A DNA stretch of 64,000 bases from Pseudarthrobacter sp. GA104 (GCF_009741265.1 NZ_WOWL01000001.1:1-64000); one strand, 5' to 3'; numbered from the stretch's first letter, positions 26,867 to 36,294 are shown. Notes: generated by a model from the sequence alone, not told the origin. Numbers and translations are program-made.

Positions 26867-28419
26867 CTGAACTGACCCACCCGCTCGCAACGGTTCCACA
26901 GGATGAACTGGTGGCCCGGGCCGAAGCCGACCCCCTCCGGCCCCGCTTCCATTTCGTGTCACCGGCCGGCTGGCTCAACGATCCCAACGGCGTCAGCCAA
27001 TGGAACGGCACGTACCACCTCTTCTACCAGTACAACCCGGAGGGCGCGTTCCACCACCGCATCCAGTGGGGCCACGCCACCAGCACGGACCTGGTCACGT
27101 GGAAGGACCAGCCCGTTGCCCTGGAACCGTCCGCAGGACCGGACGCCGAGGGCTGCTGGTCCGGGGTCCTGGTGAACGACGGCGGCAAGCCCACCCTGGT
27201 GTATTCGGGGCGGTCCGAGGGCAAGGAGCTGCCCTGCGTCGCCGTCGGATCCCCGGACCTCCTGAACTGGACCAAGGACAGCGGAAATCCCGTGATCGCA
27301 GCGCCGCCGGCTGGAGTAGACATCACGGCGTACCGCGATCACTGCGTCTGGCGGGAAGGAACAAAGTGGCGGCAGCTGGTGGGTTCGGGCATCAGCCAGC
27401 GCGGCGGTACAGCGTTCCTGTACGAGTCAGCGGACCTGCGGCGATGGGACTACATCGGGCCGCTGTTCATCGGCGACGCCTCGCAGGGCGATCCTGCGGA
27501 CACTGACTGGACGGGGACCATGTGGGAATGCGTGGACCTTTTCCGGGCGGGACAGGGTTCGCTGGGGTCCGCACCCTCCGCCGGCTCGCCGGACGTGCTG
27601 GTTTTCTCGGCATGGAACGACGGCGACACCCGCCACCCGCTGTACTGGACCGGCCGGTACGCCGGGGACAGCTTCGAACCCGCGGCGCTGCACCGGCTCG
27701 ATTACGGCGGCCGTTTCTTCTACGCACCGCAGTCGTTCCAGGATGAGTCCGGCCGGCGTGTCATGTTCGGCTGGCTGCAGGAAGGCCGAAGTGATCTCGC
27801 GATGGTGGAGGCCGGCTGGTCCGGGGTGATGAGCCTGCCGCGTACCGTCACGGCGGCCGAGGACGGGACCCTCCGTTTCGCACCCGTACCGGAAATCAAG
27901 AAGCTGCGCCGGGACCACGCCGGTCTGCGCGGGCAGGTGCTGACCGGTGACCTGGCGCCCCTGGAAACCGGTGTCTCGGGCAGGCAACTCGACCTCGAAC
28001 TGGACCTTCAGCTGGCACTTGGCGCAGTGGTGCGGCTCGGTGTACTGGGCTCCACTGTCCCTGGCAGTCCCGGAGGCCCCAGCGAGGAGACGGTCATCGA
28101 GCTGCGCAGGGCGGCTGACGACACCGTCAATGGCACGCTCCGCCTGGACCGCACCCACAGCAGCCTTGATCCAGCCGTTGATGCGGAAGACAAGTCAGGA
28201 CCCGTCCCCATGCCCGAAGGACGGGTGCACCTTCGTGTCCTCCTGGACCGGTCCGCCGTCGAAATTTTTGCCAACGGAATGCCGCTCACCGCCCGCGTCT
28301 ACCCCACGCTGGGCGGGGACCATGTCAGCCTTGCCGCCGAGGGCACGGCACAGGTAGTCTCCCTCGACGCATGGACCATGGCCGACATTTTTGACGGTGC
28401 TCGGAGCCTCCTTCCCTGA
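26863..28419 (+). CDS. GH32 beta-fructofuranosidase, cytoplasmic (sucrose hydrolase-like)
   Basis: 518 residues with no signal peptide; its ATG overlaps the ATPase stop, so it is co-translated with the transporter. WLNDPNG (nucleophile Asp40) and MWECVD (acid/base Glu222) are present. The RDP motif is YRDHCVW, with the stabilising Asp159 kept but Pro changed to His, as in the sucrose-6-phosphate hydrolase branch. The C-terminal lectin-like domain ends with VLLDRSAVEIFANGMPLTARVYP. It should cut the imported oligosaccharide at its beta-fructosyl bond. Different subfamily from the other two GH32 enzymes of the locus. Confidence 0.9.
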   Translation: MTELTHPLATVPQDELVARAEADPLRPRFHFVSPAGWLNDPNGVSQWNGTYHLFYQYNPEGAFHHRIQWGHATSTDLVTWKDQPVALEPSAGPDAEGCWSGVLVNDGGKPTLVYSGRSEGKELPCVAVGSPDLLNWTKDSGNPVIAAPPAGVDITAYRDHCVWREGTKWRQLVGSGISQRGGTAFLYESADLRRWDYIGPLFIGDASQGDPADTDWTGTMWECVDLFRAGQGSLGSAPSAGSPDVLVFSAWNDGDTRHPLYWTGRYAGDSFEPAALHRLDYGGRFFYAPQSFQDESGRRVMFGWLQEGRSDLAMVEAGWSGVMSLPRTVTAAEDGTLRFAPVPEIKKLRRDHAGLRGQVLTGDLAPLETGVSGRQLDLELDLQLALGAVVRLGVLGSTVPGSPGGPSEETVIELRRAADDTVNGTLRLDRTHSSLDPAVDAEDKSGPVPMPEGRVHLRVLLDRSAVEIFANGMPLTARVYPTLGGDHVSLAAEGTAQVVSLDAWTMADIFDGARSLLP

Positions 28420-28487
28420 ACCGGGGCCATACACCACCACCAACTTTTACAGCAGCATCGAAGCTGCCCAGCAAGAAGAAGGAACCC

Positions 28488-30083
28488 ATGCAAGATTCAC
28501 CCGCGGTCTCCCGTCGGTCACTCCTCACCGGAAGCGGCGCGGCTGCACTCAGCGGATCACTCGCACTGTCTGCGGCGTTCGCCGGACCCGCCGCAGCCGC
28601 ACCGGCCAGGACACCAGATCCAGCATCAAACGGCTCAATTTCGAAAGGATCACGCCGGATGCGTCCCGCCTTTCACTTCAGCGTCCCGGACAACTGGAAG
28701 AACGACCCCCAGCGCCCCGTCTACATAGACGGGGAATACCACTACTACTACCTGTACAATGCCGACTATCTGCGCGGCGGCGGAGGCACGTCGTGGCGCC
28801 GCGCGACCACTACGGATCACGTCGCGTTCACTGACCACGGCGTCGCGATCCCGAAGTTCAGCGATGGCAACGGCGACTGCTGGTCAGGGTCTCTGGTGGT
28901 GGACGAGCGGAATACCGCCGGATACGGCGAGGGTGCGGTGATTGCCCTCGTGACGCAGGCGCCCGAAGGCCGCCAGGCCCAGTACCTCTGGTACTCGACG
29001 GACCGGGGGCGCTCGTTCCGGGCCGCCGGTCCGGCCCCGGTGCTGCCCAACCCCGGAGTGCACGACTTCCGCGATCCCAAAGTCATCTGGGACGATGACC
29101 GCGGACGCTGGTTCATGGCGAACGCCGAGGGGCAGAAGCTCGGCTTCTACACATCCGCCGACCTGCGGTCCTGGCGGCGCGTTGGCGAGTTTGTACGCAC
29201 CGATCTTGGGCTTCTGGAATGCCCTGACATCTTCCGCATGACCGCTGACGACGGCACCTCCCGCTGGATCCTCGGTACGAGTGCCAACGGCAAAGCCCGT
29301 GGCCTGCCCGCCACCTACGCGTACTGGACTGGCGCCTTCGACGGAACATCGTTCAAGCCTGATCAGCCCGAGCCCGAATGGCTCGACCACGGCTACGACT
29401 TTTACGGGGCAGTCACCTATCCACATCACGACGCCTCGGGTGCGGAAGATGAGACGCTCCGCCGGGCAATCGGGTGGGCGAACTTCTGGGACTACCCCCA
29501 CAACACACCGACCCTTGAGACGGACGCGTACAACGGCGATGACATGATTGTGCGCGACATCCGCCTCAAACACGCGGACGGTGGGTACTACCTGGTCTCC
29601 GCGCCCACGTCAGCACTGGAAAACCACGTGAAGCGCACCCACCTCCTGGGCGACATAGTTGTAAAGGGCACCCGTGACCTCGACGTCCGTGCGACCGCTT
29701 ACGACCTCACCTGCGAGCTCGTCTGGGACCCCGCTTCCCCACCTGCCAACGTTGGCCTTGAAGTATGCCGGGCAGAGGGCGGCGGCAGGCACGTTGCCGC
29801 CGGTGCATTCCTGCGGGGCCCCTTCGCCTACCTCAACAGGCGTCCAACGATCAACCCAACAGGAGGCGAAACCCAGACCCCGATCGACCCCTCGGCAGGA
29901 CGGCTCACAATCCGCATCCTCGTGGACAGCACAAGCGTGGAGATGTTCCTCGGAGAAGGACGGCTGGTGCACTCGCACCGGGTGTTCCCCCTTAAAGGCG
30001 ACAACGCAATCCGCCTCTACGCCCACGAAGGAGCCGCCACTTTCCGGGACCTGACCATTCACGAAATCAAGGCAACGCATTAG
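28488..30083 (+). CDS. GH32 levanase / levan fructotransferase-like enzyme, Tat-secreted
   Basis: 531 residues. A twin-arginine signal (SRRSLLTGSGAAALSGSLALSAAFAGPAAAA) predicts export in folded form, with cleavage near residue 38. The nucleophile motif is NWKNDPQRP (Asp73) instead of WMNDPNG. FRDPKV (Asp196) and ECPDIF (Glu244) follow. NDPQRPVY, an early tyrosine-rich strand, and TTTDHVAFTDHG fit the group of levanases that give levanbiose or difructose anhydride (levan fructotransferase) better than plain exo-levanases. RILVDSTSVEMFLGEG marks the C-terminal sandwich. This is the only exported glycosidase of the locus and should start polymer breakdown outside. Product (fructose, levanbiose or anhydride) undecided. 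Confidence 0.85.
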   Translation: MQDSPAVSRRSLLTGSGAAALSGSLALSAAFAGPAAAAPARTPDPASNGSISKGSRRMRPAFHFSVPDNWKNDPQRPVYIDGEYHYYYLYNADYLRGGGGTSWRRATTTDHVAFTDHGVAIPKFSDGNGDCWSGSLVVDERNTAGYGEGAVIALVTQAPEGRQAQYLWYSTDRGRSFRAAGPAPVLPNPGVHDFRDPKVIWDDDRGRWFMANAEGQKLGFYTSADLRSWRRVGEFVRTDLGLLECPDIFRMTADDGTSRWILGTSANGKARGLPATYAYWTGAFDGTSFKPDQPEPEWLDHGYDFYGAVTYPHHDASGAEDETLRRAIGWANFWDYPHNTPTLETDAYNGDDMIVRDIRLKHADGGYYLVSAPTSALENHVKRTHLLGDIVVKGTRDLDVRATAYDLTCELVWDPASPPANVGLEVCRAEGGGRHVAAGAFLRGPFAYLNRRPTINPTGGETQTPIDPSAGRLTIRILVDSTSVEMFLGEGRLVHSHRVFPLKGDNAIRLYAHEGAATFRDLTIHEIKATH

Positions 30084-30101
30084 TCCAGGTCCTGACTGTC
30101 C

Positions 30102-30149
30102 GGCAGGTCTTTCCGTAGACCGCGCTCATGGTCCGCAGAAAGACCTGCC
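30102..30149 (+). terminator. hairpin ending the fructan operon
   Basis: GGCAGGTCTTTC (30102-30113) and GAAAGACCTGCC (30138-30149) form a perfect 12-bp stem around a 24-base loop, 18 bases after the stop of the exported GH32. There is no T run after it, so it may be a bidirectional or Rho-assisted terminator. Confidence 0.55.
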
Positions 30150-30454
30150 AGGACACGCTCACAATCACCTTCGATTCGAGATAGCCATTACATACCTCAA
30201 AGCTGTTCGGGGCGCCCGGCCAAGCTGAACGACACCGTTGTGGGCGAAGCACTGGTTAGACCTGGTCACAATGCCACGTGGCCAAGCGGAACACCCATAC
30301 AACGCGTCTCGGCGGAAATTGGGCCTGCTCATAGCCATAGCCCCCCGGGATACCCGGGGAACAGGCGAGCAATCTGCCTTGAAGGCCACAGCTTGAAAAA
30401 TGGCAGTCAGGGACGCGACCGTAACCGCTTATAGACTTTTACATTGTGTGTGTC

Positions 30455-30680
30455 ACGCTCTGTACACACCAAACGGCGCGAAAGCTTCTGACCTGCGGTA
30501 ACACTGTGCCCGAGGTGGGACTCGAACCGCATTCTGGGCCTTGCAGACACAGGGAACCTGCGAAAACATGCGGAAATCGAAGCAGTCCGAGGGCGGTAAA
30601 AGCCGATCCGAGGCCAAGACTGTGGACTATGTCCACACCCCGATTTCGCCCCGCCGAACCATTCAACCTACGACCGCACC
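30455..30680 (+). repeat. dispersed repeat with tRNA 3' end, copy C
   Basis: Same order and orientation of blocks as 40255-40490: TGTACACAC, TCTGAC, then GTGCCCGAGGTGGGACTCGAACC (30505-30527), CGCATTC, GGCCTTGCA, GGGAACC, GGAAATCG region, AACATGCGG, and GTGGAC-ATGTCCACACCCC-ATTTC. The 23-base block is, on the minus strand, the T-loop, T-stem 3' side and acceptor 3' strand of a tRNA (ending CTCGGGCA). The 5' side of the T-stem is not matched, so only the 3' end of the tRNA is present, as in an attachment site. The 30150-30884 gap holds no gene. Confidence 0.65.
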
Positions 30681-30884
30681 CCAAAGGGACGACATCGCAT
30701 CTGCAAAACAGCGCGGCGCTAACAACGGGCGGGAACCGGCACCGAGGTTCGTCCAGAAAGCACGCAACGGAGTATCAAAGGTTGCTTCACTCAGGTCTCC
30801 GGGATTAGCAGGGAGACGCTACCAGTTCCTGCGCCAGGCAAAGCCAGCCTGGAGCCCTGCATCGTCCTTCGGTGGATTCCTGGA

Positions 30885-31634
30885 TCAGGTTCCCATTCCC
30901 AGATGTGCTCCGCCTGCAACATCAAGGGATACGCCGGTGATGTAACGGTTGTCCGGATCGGCAAGGAAGAGGATGGCGCGGGCGACTTCGTCGGGTTCAG
31001 CGAACCGGCGCATGGGAAGCTGGGCGGCGCGCTTGGCCCGGTTGGCGGCTGCATCCGGGCCCGAGTCCTTCGCGAATTGGGCCCACATGGGAGTGTTTAC
31101 CGGGCCCGGCGCGATGGCGTTGACCGAGATGCCGTTGGGGCCGAGCAGCTCGGCGAAGGACCACATGATGTGAAGCACCGCGAGTTTGCTTGCGTTGTAG
31201 GGCAAGTAGTTGAGTCGGGCCTCTTTGGCTGCAACGGAGGAGAGGATCACGATCGCGCCGGCAGTTCCGGTCCCAATCATTGATTGTGCGGTTTCCCGGA
31301 CCATGGAGAAGGTGCCCGAACCGTTGATCCGCATGATGGAGTCGAATTCTTCGGTCGTTGTTTTCATGATGTCCGGCGTGGCACCCAGGACTCCAGCTGC
31401 ATGGACAAGCGCGTCGACGCGGCCGTACCTGGCTGTGACATCACGGACGACGGTGGCGCATTGTTCTTCGGAGGTGATGTCGAGCGTGAAGAAGCCGGCT
31501 AGTTCTTGGCCCTCCTTCGCGCCGCGGTCGGCACCTATAACGATGGCCCCTTCGGCTGTGAGGGCGTCGACGACTGCGTCGCCGATTCCGCCGCTTGATC
31601 CGGTTACCAGAACGACTTGGTCTTTAAGGCTCAT
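30885..31634 (-). CDS. SDR-family oxidoreductase
   Basis: 249 residues. TGSSGGIGDAV (residues 11-21) is the classical TGxxxGIG cofactor motif, with ADRG after the second strand. AAGVLGA, the catalytic serines of ILSSVAA and the YxxxK of YNASK complete the short-chain dehydrogenase set; APGPVNTPMW follows. The Asp of ADRG suggests NAD(H). Length is normal. It follows the isomerase/dehydrogenase genes by about 216 bases on the same strand, so it may oxidise or reduce a sugar, polyol or sugar acid in that pathway. Confidence 0.9.
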   Translation of the reverse strand: MSLKDQVVLVTGSSGGIGDAVVDALTAEGAIVIGADRGAKEGQELAGFFTLDITSEEQCATVVRDVTARYGRVDALVHAAGVLGATPDIMKTTTEEFDSIMRINGSGTFSMVRETAQSMIGTGTAGAIVILSSVAAKEARLNYLPYNASKLAVLHIMWSFAELLGPNGISVNAIAPGPVNTPMWAQFAKDSGPDAAANRAKRAAQLPMRRFAEPDEVARAILFLADPDNRYITGVSLDVAGGAHLGMGT

Positions 31635-31850
31635 CTGATAACTCCGCTTGTCCGTTGCTGCCCAGCGACTGGCTGGTGGGCTGCTCGTTTCATCTTTCCA
31701 GCTCCTTAGTTGAGGTGTTTCAAAGGGTGTCCCCGCTCCGGGCGCGGCTGCTTCAGTGAGCGCCGCTCCGCGCCCTGACCTGCTGCCGCACTGTTAAAGC
31801 CCAGGTTCTCTGCCGACCCCGGTCCAGAATGGCGCAGGTGCCCGTGCTGC

Positions 31851-32846
31851 CTAGCTGTTGCCGCTGGTGGCGTGGCTGGCCCATTCCCGGCCTGGTTGTT
31901 CTTCTGTGGGCAGTCCCGAGGCGGCGAGGACTTGGTCAAGCAGCCTCTGGGTATGGACAGCTTCCCGGCCGGAGGTCAGTGGCTGGGCCCTGTCGGCGAC
32001 GCGGTCCAGGAAGTGATGGACGGCGGCGGAGAATCCGAGCGTGTCGGTGGCCGTTGCCCAGCCGTACGCCTCGGCGCTGAGCTCGCGTGATGTGGTGACT
32101 CCCTGGACAGTGGTCGAGACGGTTTCCGGGGCCCTGACTTCCACGGTCTTGCCGTCGCCGTAGGCATCGAGTTTTTCGCTCCAGGCACCGGCTGTCCGGG
32201 CTGCCATGAGCACTCCGGTGTTGCCGGTGCTGAAGCGGATCATGGCCGCGACGCCGTCTTCCTCCCACGGGTCGTCGCCCGCTGCGTGCGCCGCCACGTC
32301 AACAGGTTCGCCACCGCAGTACCAGCGGAGCAGATCGACCATGTGGATGGCGTTCTCGAAGGTTGCGCGGTATTCCGATCCGGGGCGGTTCTTCTGGGCC
32401 ACGCAGAAGGTAGCGCCTTTCGTGCCAAACAGCTCGCGGCCGGCCGTGTAAACGGGGGCATACCGGCGGTTGAAGTCGACCATCAGGATGCGGCCGCGCT
32501 CATCGGCCAGGTCCGCCAAACGTTCTGCCTCCTCAGTGGCCGGGGCCAGAGGCTTTTCGCAGAACACATCGACGTCGCGGCTCAGGCACAGTTGGACTGC
32601 GTGGGCATGCTCGGAGCGGGGCGTCAGGACGAAGACTGCGTCCAGGTCCTGCGCACCCAGCATGTCCTCGACCGACTTGTAGGCGGAGCCGAAGCCCCAG
32701 CGTCGGACCAGGCTGCCCGGATCCTCACGGCGTGATACCAGGGCGGCAAGCTCAACGTCATGCCGCTGTACGAGTGTGGGCAATTGGGCAATCGTGGCGA
32801 TGTTTCCGGCGCCGATGACGCCGACGCGGAGGCGGTTGGTGTTCAT
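31851..32846 (-). CDS. Gfo/Idh/MocA-family dehydrogenase
   Basis: 331 residues. RVGVIGAGNIATIAQLPTLV opens the Rossmann fold (GxGxIA). CEKPLAP near residue 97 carries the conserved EKP lysine. The C-terminal alpha/beta domain has ENAIHMVDLLRWYCGG with the histidine typical of inositol/glucose-fructose oxidoreductase active sites. It oxidises a sugar or inositol hydroxyl with NAD(P). It overlaps the isomerase gene by four bases, so both are made from one message. Confidence 0.9.
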   Translation of the reverse strand: MNTNRLRVGVIGAGNIATIAQLPTLVQRHDVELAALVSRREDPGSLVRRWGFGSAYKSVEDMLGAQDLDAVFVLTPRSEHAHAVQLCLSRDVDVFCEKPLAPATEEAERLADLADERGRILMVDFNRRYAPVYTAGRELFGTKGATFCVAQKNRPGSEYRATFENAIHMVDLLRWYCGGEPVDVAAHAAGDDPWEEDGVAAMIRFSTGNTGVLMAARTAGAWSEKLDAYGDGKTVEVRAPETVSTTVQGVTTSRELSAEAYGWATATDTLGFSAAVHHFLDRVADRAQPLTSGREAVHTQRLLDQVLAASGLPTEEQPGREWASHATSGNS

Positions 32847-33748
32847 CGGGCGTTCCTTACATGGGCGGGATCGGAGAGCATGGCGCGCAGGACGTCGGCT
32901 GATTCCCTGAATCCGTCCTCGGGCTTGGGAAGGTCTTGCCGGTGCCAGCGGTATTCAAGTTCGATGCTGAGCACGTCGTTGTAGCCGTGCTGCACCAGCC
33001 CGGCCAGAATTTGGGGCCAGGGAACGACGCCGCTTCCTACGACGCGGGACCGTACGGCCCGCTCGGAAGCGTTGACACGCGCTGTTTCGGTTGCGCGGAA
33101 TGCTGCGTTGGGATCGGTGAAGACAAGGTCCTTCACGTGCACGTGGCCGAGCAGGTCGCCCTGGACGGCGAGGGCCTGTTCGAACTTTTCGTCGTGGGTG
33201 AACGTCAGGTTCGCCTGATCGTACAGAACGCGGATGGCCGGGTGCGCGACTTCGCGGACCAGGGCTGCGGTTTCGGCCGCGGACTGGGTCATTGTGCCGA
33301 AGTGGTTCTCAACGCACAGCCGTACGCCTGCCTGTTCAGCTTCAGGCGCAAGGGTCTGCAACGCATCCACGAGCTTTGCCCACCGCCGGGCATGGTCGAA
33401 GTCCCCGGCATGCCAGGACCCGGCGTAGACACGGACCCGATCAGCCCCGACCATATGCGCGGTTTCAATGGCACCCCGAAATTCATCGACCGCGCCGCGC
33501 CACTCCACGTCCTCAAGGGAGTTGATGGCTGTCGTGTATGGCGTCAGGCCTACGATCGGCACGCCTTCACTGTCGGAAGCCTTCAACGCCTCCATCGCCG
33601 CGCGCCGGTCACCCAGAGGCAGCCCTGACAGGTAGTCGTCCTGGTAGATAACCTCCGCGGCGTCGAGGCCGGCGGCTTTGAAGAGCGCCAGTGCCTGGGG
33701 AACCGTGTGGTCCGGGGTTCCGAGTGTGTGACCTGCAAGCCGCATCAT
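32843..33748 (-). CDS. sugar phosphate isomerase/epimerase-like TIM-barrel protein
   Basis: 301 residues of the xylose-isomerase-like AP2EC fold. AGHTLGTPDHTVPQALALFKAAGLDAAEV is the first barrel unit. Metal-binding-type residues appear in LCVENHFG (Glu), RVLYDQANL, GHVHVKDLVF and LSIELEYRW. Such proteins isomerise or epimerise 2-keto sugars or cyclise inositol intermediates. Co-encoded with two Gfo/Idh/MocA dehydrogenases, a frequent partnership in 3-keto-sugar and inositol catabolism. Substrate not assigned. Confidence 0.85.
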   Translation of the reverse strand: MMRLAGHTLGTPDHTVPQALALFKAAGLDAAEVIYQDDYLSGLPLGDRRAAMEALKASDSEGVPIVGLTPYTTAINSLEDVEWRGAVDEFRGAIETAHMVGADRVRVYAGSWHAGDFDHARRWAKLVDALQTLAPEAEQAGVRLCVENHFGTMTQSAAETAALVREVAHPAIRVLYDQANLTFTHDEKFEQALAVQGDLLGHVHVKDLVFTDPNAAFRATETARVNASERAVRSRVVGSGVVPWPQILAGLVQHGYNDVLSIELEYRWHRQDLPKPEDGFRESADVLRAMLSDPAHVRNAR

Positions 33749-34329
33749 TGAGTGTCCTTTCTGGAAGTGTTTGGAGCCGCTGCCCAGTCCGCAGGACCGA
33801 CCAGCCGCGGTGGGGCTGCGACGCGGGACCGGTCGACGATCTCCATCAGCAGGCCCCAGGGGGTAAGGAAGTAAGTCCAGCGGTTACCGGCTACGCGCGG
33901 GCTATCGCCTGCGACTTCTTTGCGCTCACCGAGCACCCGTACCCCAGGTATTTCCCGGAGCACGGCGAGCGCTTCATCGACGTCGTCCACGACGAAGCAC
34001 AGGTGGTGTCCGCCGGCATCACAATGCCGCGGCGGGGTTTCGCGCCGCTCAGCACTGCTCCACTCGAAGAGTTCAATATTGAGGTTCGGGGGCAGTCGCA
34101 GCATGGCCAGCGTGAGTTTCGCATCTGCCGGGACGTCAAAGTTTGTGGGCATGAATTCTTCGTCGGGACCCCGCTCTGAGCGATACAGTTCCTCGGCCCC
34201 GAGCACGTCGACGAAGAACCGGATACCTTCCTCAAGGCTGGGGACGGTCAGGCCGACGTGGTCCGTGTGCTGGAGCCCCGGCAGCCGCCGCAGTGTTTCT
34301 GCCGGGGCGCCATCCATTTGCGCGGTCAT
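33745..34329 (-). CDS. VOC-family (glyoxalase-like) protein
   Basis: 194 residues. GLQHTDHVGLTVPSLEEGIRFFVDVLGAEELYR is the first beta-alpha-beta-beta-beta unit, with the metal His in DHVGL. The second unit has GGHHLCFVVDDVDEALAVLRE, with another His. Glu/His residues near SPRVAGNRWTYFLTPWGLLMEIVDR complete the site. Likely an isomerase, epimerase or lyase working on a pathway intermediate. It overlaps both flanking genes by four bases. Confidence 0.85.
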   Translation of the reverse strand: MTAQMDGAPAETLRRLPGLQHTDHVGLTVPSLEEGIRFFVDVLGAEELYRSERGPDEEFMPTNFDVPADAKLTLAMLRLPPNLNIELFEWSSAERRETPPRHCDAGGHHLCFVVDDVDEALAVLREIPGVRVLGERKEVAGDSPRVAGNRWTYFLTPWGLLMEIVDRSRVAAPPRLVGPADWAAAPNTSRKDTQ

Positions 34330-35321
34330 GCGCGCGGTCCCGAGGTGGAGCCACGGACCAGAAGCTCAGGCTCGAGGACGATGTGGTCCACGGAGCCGTC
34401 GATATTCTGCTTCTCAGCCAGTTCGATGGCGATGTGGCCCATGTCGGCGATCGGCTGCCGCACCGTTGTCAGAGGAGGGTTGAACCGGGCTCCAAGGGCC
34501 AGACCATCGAAACCGATGACCGACACGTCCTCCGGAACACGCACGCCGCTCTTGCCGAGGGCCGAGATTACCGCAAAGGCCACCATGTCATTGGCCGCGA
34601 TGATCGCCGTCGGCGGATTCTCCATCTCGAGGAAATGCTCGGCCCCACGCGTGCCCGCATCCAGATCTGACCCGCTGTCCAGCACCACAGGTGCGCTGCC
34701 GCTCTCAGCGGATAGCTCCAGGTACGCGTCCATCCGGTCCTGAGCGGTGTGCGTTCCGGCGATGCCGGAAACATAGCCGATCGAAGTGTGCCCCAGAGAA
34801 TGCAGGTGGTCCAGCGCGAGCATGATTCCGCGGCGGCTGTCGACGGTGACCGTGGGGACCGCATCGTCCCCTTCCACCCGGTCGATCACGACCACCTTGT
34901 GGCCGAAGTCGAAGCGTTTCAGCGCCTCGGTATCGACCTTCGTGGAAGGCGCGACGATCCCGAAGGGGGCATACATGGCCTGCATGGCGATGAAGTAACC
35001 CTCAGTTTTGGCAGGGTCACCATTGGTTACGCAGAGCAGCAGCTGGTAGCCGCGCTCGTCCGCCGCCTGCGTCATCGTCTTGGCAAGTTCTGCAAAGAAC
35101 GGGTTGGTGATGTCAGGGACGATCAGCGGGATGAAGGTGCTGGTTTTTCGTCGAAGCGCCTGGGCGAGTGGACTCATCGTGTAGCCCAGCCCCTCGGCGA
35201 CCCGGAGGATGTGCTCGCGTGTTTCGCTTTTCACAGCTTCCGGGCGGGAGAATGCCCGGGAGACCGTGGACCGGTGGACACCGGCGGCTTTCGCAACGAC
35301 GTCGATACTCAGATCAGGCAT
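34326..35321 (-). CDS. LacI-family repressor of the sugar-acid island
   Basis: 331 residues. HTH LSIDVVAKAAGVHRSTVSRAFSRPEAV at residues 4-30, then YTMSPLAQALRRKTSTFIPLIVPDITNPFF. The effector domain ends DVSVIGFDGLALGARFNPPLTTVRQP. I chose ATG 35321 with AGGAAG upstream. Embedded inside the operon between the two dehydrogenase blocks, overlapping both neighbours. Its likely sites are the repeated GCAACCGATC boxes in the two mirrored promoters at 36.3 and 37.8 kb. Confidence 0.9.
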   Translation of the reverse strand: MPDLSIDVVAKAAGVHRSTVSRAFSRPEAVKSETREHILRVAEGLGYTMSPLAQALRRKTSTFIPLIVPDITNPFFAELAKTMTQAADERGYQLLLCVTNGDPAKTEGYFIAMQAMYAPFGIVAPSTKVDTEALKRFDFGHKVVVIDRVEGDDAVPTVTVDSRRGIMLALDHLHSLGHTSIGYVSGIAGTHTAQDRMDAYLELSAESGSAPVVLDSGSDLDAGTRGAEHFLEMENPPTAIIAANDMVAFAVISALGKSGVRVPEDVSVIGFDGLALGARFNPPLTTVRQPIADMGHIAIELAEKQNIDGSVDHIVLEPELLVRGSTSGPRA

Positions 35322-36294
35322 GTTCTCTTCCTCCGTGCTGGTCGTCATAGGCCTGCCAAATGGGGCGCATAACGTTTTCGAGCTGGGCCAGCGTCGGCAA
35401 GCCCTGGAATCCATCTTCCAGCGTCTGAGCGACCCGCCGCACAAACGGATCGTAGAGAGGGTCGCTGTCCACGTTGATCGTGGCGGACTCGCTTGTCCCG
35501 TCCAGGGCGGTGAAGGTAGCAGAACCATCGGAGTTAACGGAGGCGTATCCTGCCTCACCAACCGACGTGTAGCTGCAGTAACGCTTTAACGGGGAGCCAG
35601 GGAAGGCATAGCCGACCTCCACGATGGCTTCCCGTCCCTCCGGCGTAGTGATGATGAGGCTGGCGTGGTCCTCCACGCCTCCGCCGTGCAACGTTGACGA
35701 AAGCCGGGACAGCACACGAACCGTGGTTGCGCTACAGCCCTGCAGGAACAGGTCCACGAAGTGTGGACCCAGGTTCGCCAGGCACCCTCCGCCGGCCTTG
35801 GCCGGATCCAGCATCCACGCATTGCCGTTATTGAGGTAGCGGGACGGCGGCCCGGCAATAAATGAGATCCGCTGATATGTCGGCCGGCCGGCTTTGGCGA
35901 GCCATCGGTCGGCGGCGCCGCCCCGCTGGATCAGCGGGACGGTGGCAGGGACACCGGCTGCCTCGGCGGCTTTGCGCACCGCAGCTAGTTCGGCAAGGGA
36001 CGTTCCCAGTGGCTTTTCCACCACGAACGGAATCCCCCGTTCGATCAGGGCAAGACACTTCTCCGCCATGCCGTGATGCGGGCCAAACACATAGGCAAGG
36101 CCAACGTCGGGAAGGTCAACCAGCTTCCGCCAGTCAGCTTCCACCGGTGCTCCCCAGCCATCGGCCAGGCCCTGGACGAGGGACACGTCGTCGTCACTGA
36201 CGCCGACGACCTGGTGCATTTCGGCAATCGCCTGTGCGTACAGCGGAACGTGCCAGTGGGAAGCACCAAGAATGATTGTGCGTTCGTGAGTCAA
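35314..36294 (-). CDS. Gfo/Idh/MocA-family dehydrogenase (second)
   Basis: 326 residues from a TTG start with AAGGGGG about eight bases before. The N-terminus TIILGASHWHVPLYAQAIAEM replaces the usual GxGxxG loop by GASHWH, a variant seen in some family members. VVEKPLGTS carries the EKP lysine; GGCLANLGPHFVDLFLQG supplies the active-site His of the second domain. First gene of the leftward operon, under the promoter with GCAACCGATC boxes. The unusual nucleotide loop makes cofactor use uncertain. Confidence 0.85.
   Translation of the reverse strand: MTHERTIILGASHWHVPLYAQAIAEMHQVVGVSDDDVSLVQGLADGWGAPVEADWRKLVDLPDVGLAYVFGPHHGMAEKCLALIERGIPFVVEKPLGTSLAELAAVRKAAEAAGVPATVPLIQRGGAADRWLAKAGRPTYQRISFIAGPPSRYLNNGNAWMLDPAKAGGGCLANLGPHFVDLFLQGCSATTVRVLSRLSSTLHGGGVEDHASLIITTPEGREAIVEVGYAFPGSPLKRYCSYTSVGEAGYASVNSDGSATFTALDGTSESATINVDSDPLYDPFVRRVAQTLEDGFQGLPTLAQLENVMRPIWQAYDDQHGGREHA

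Noticed and set aside
30505..30527. tRNA gene
   Set aside because: Only the 3' 23 bases match; the T-stem 5' side and the anticodon part are absent.
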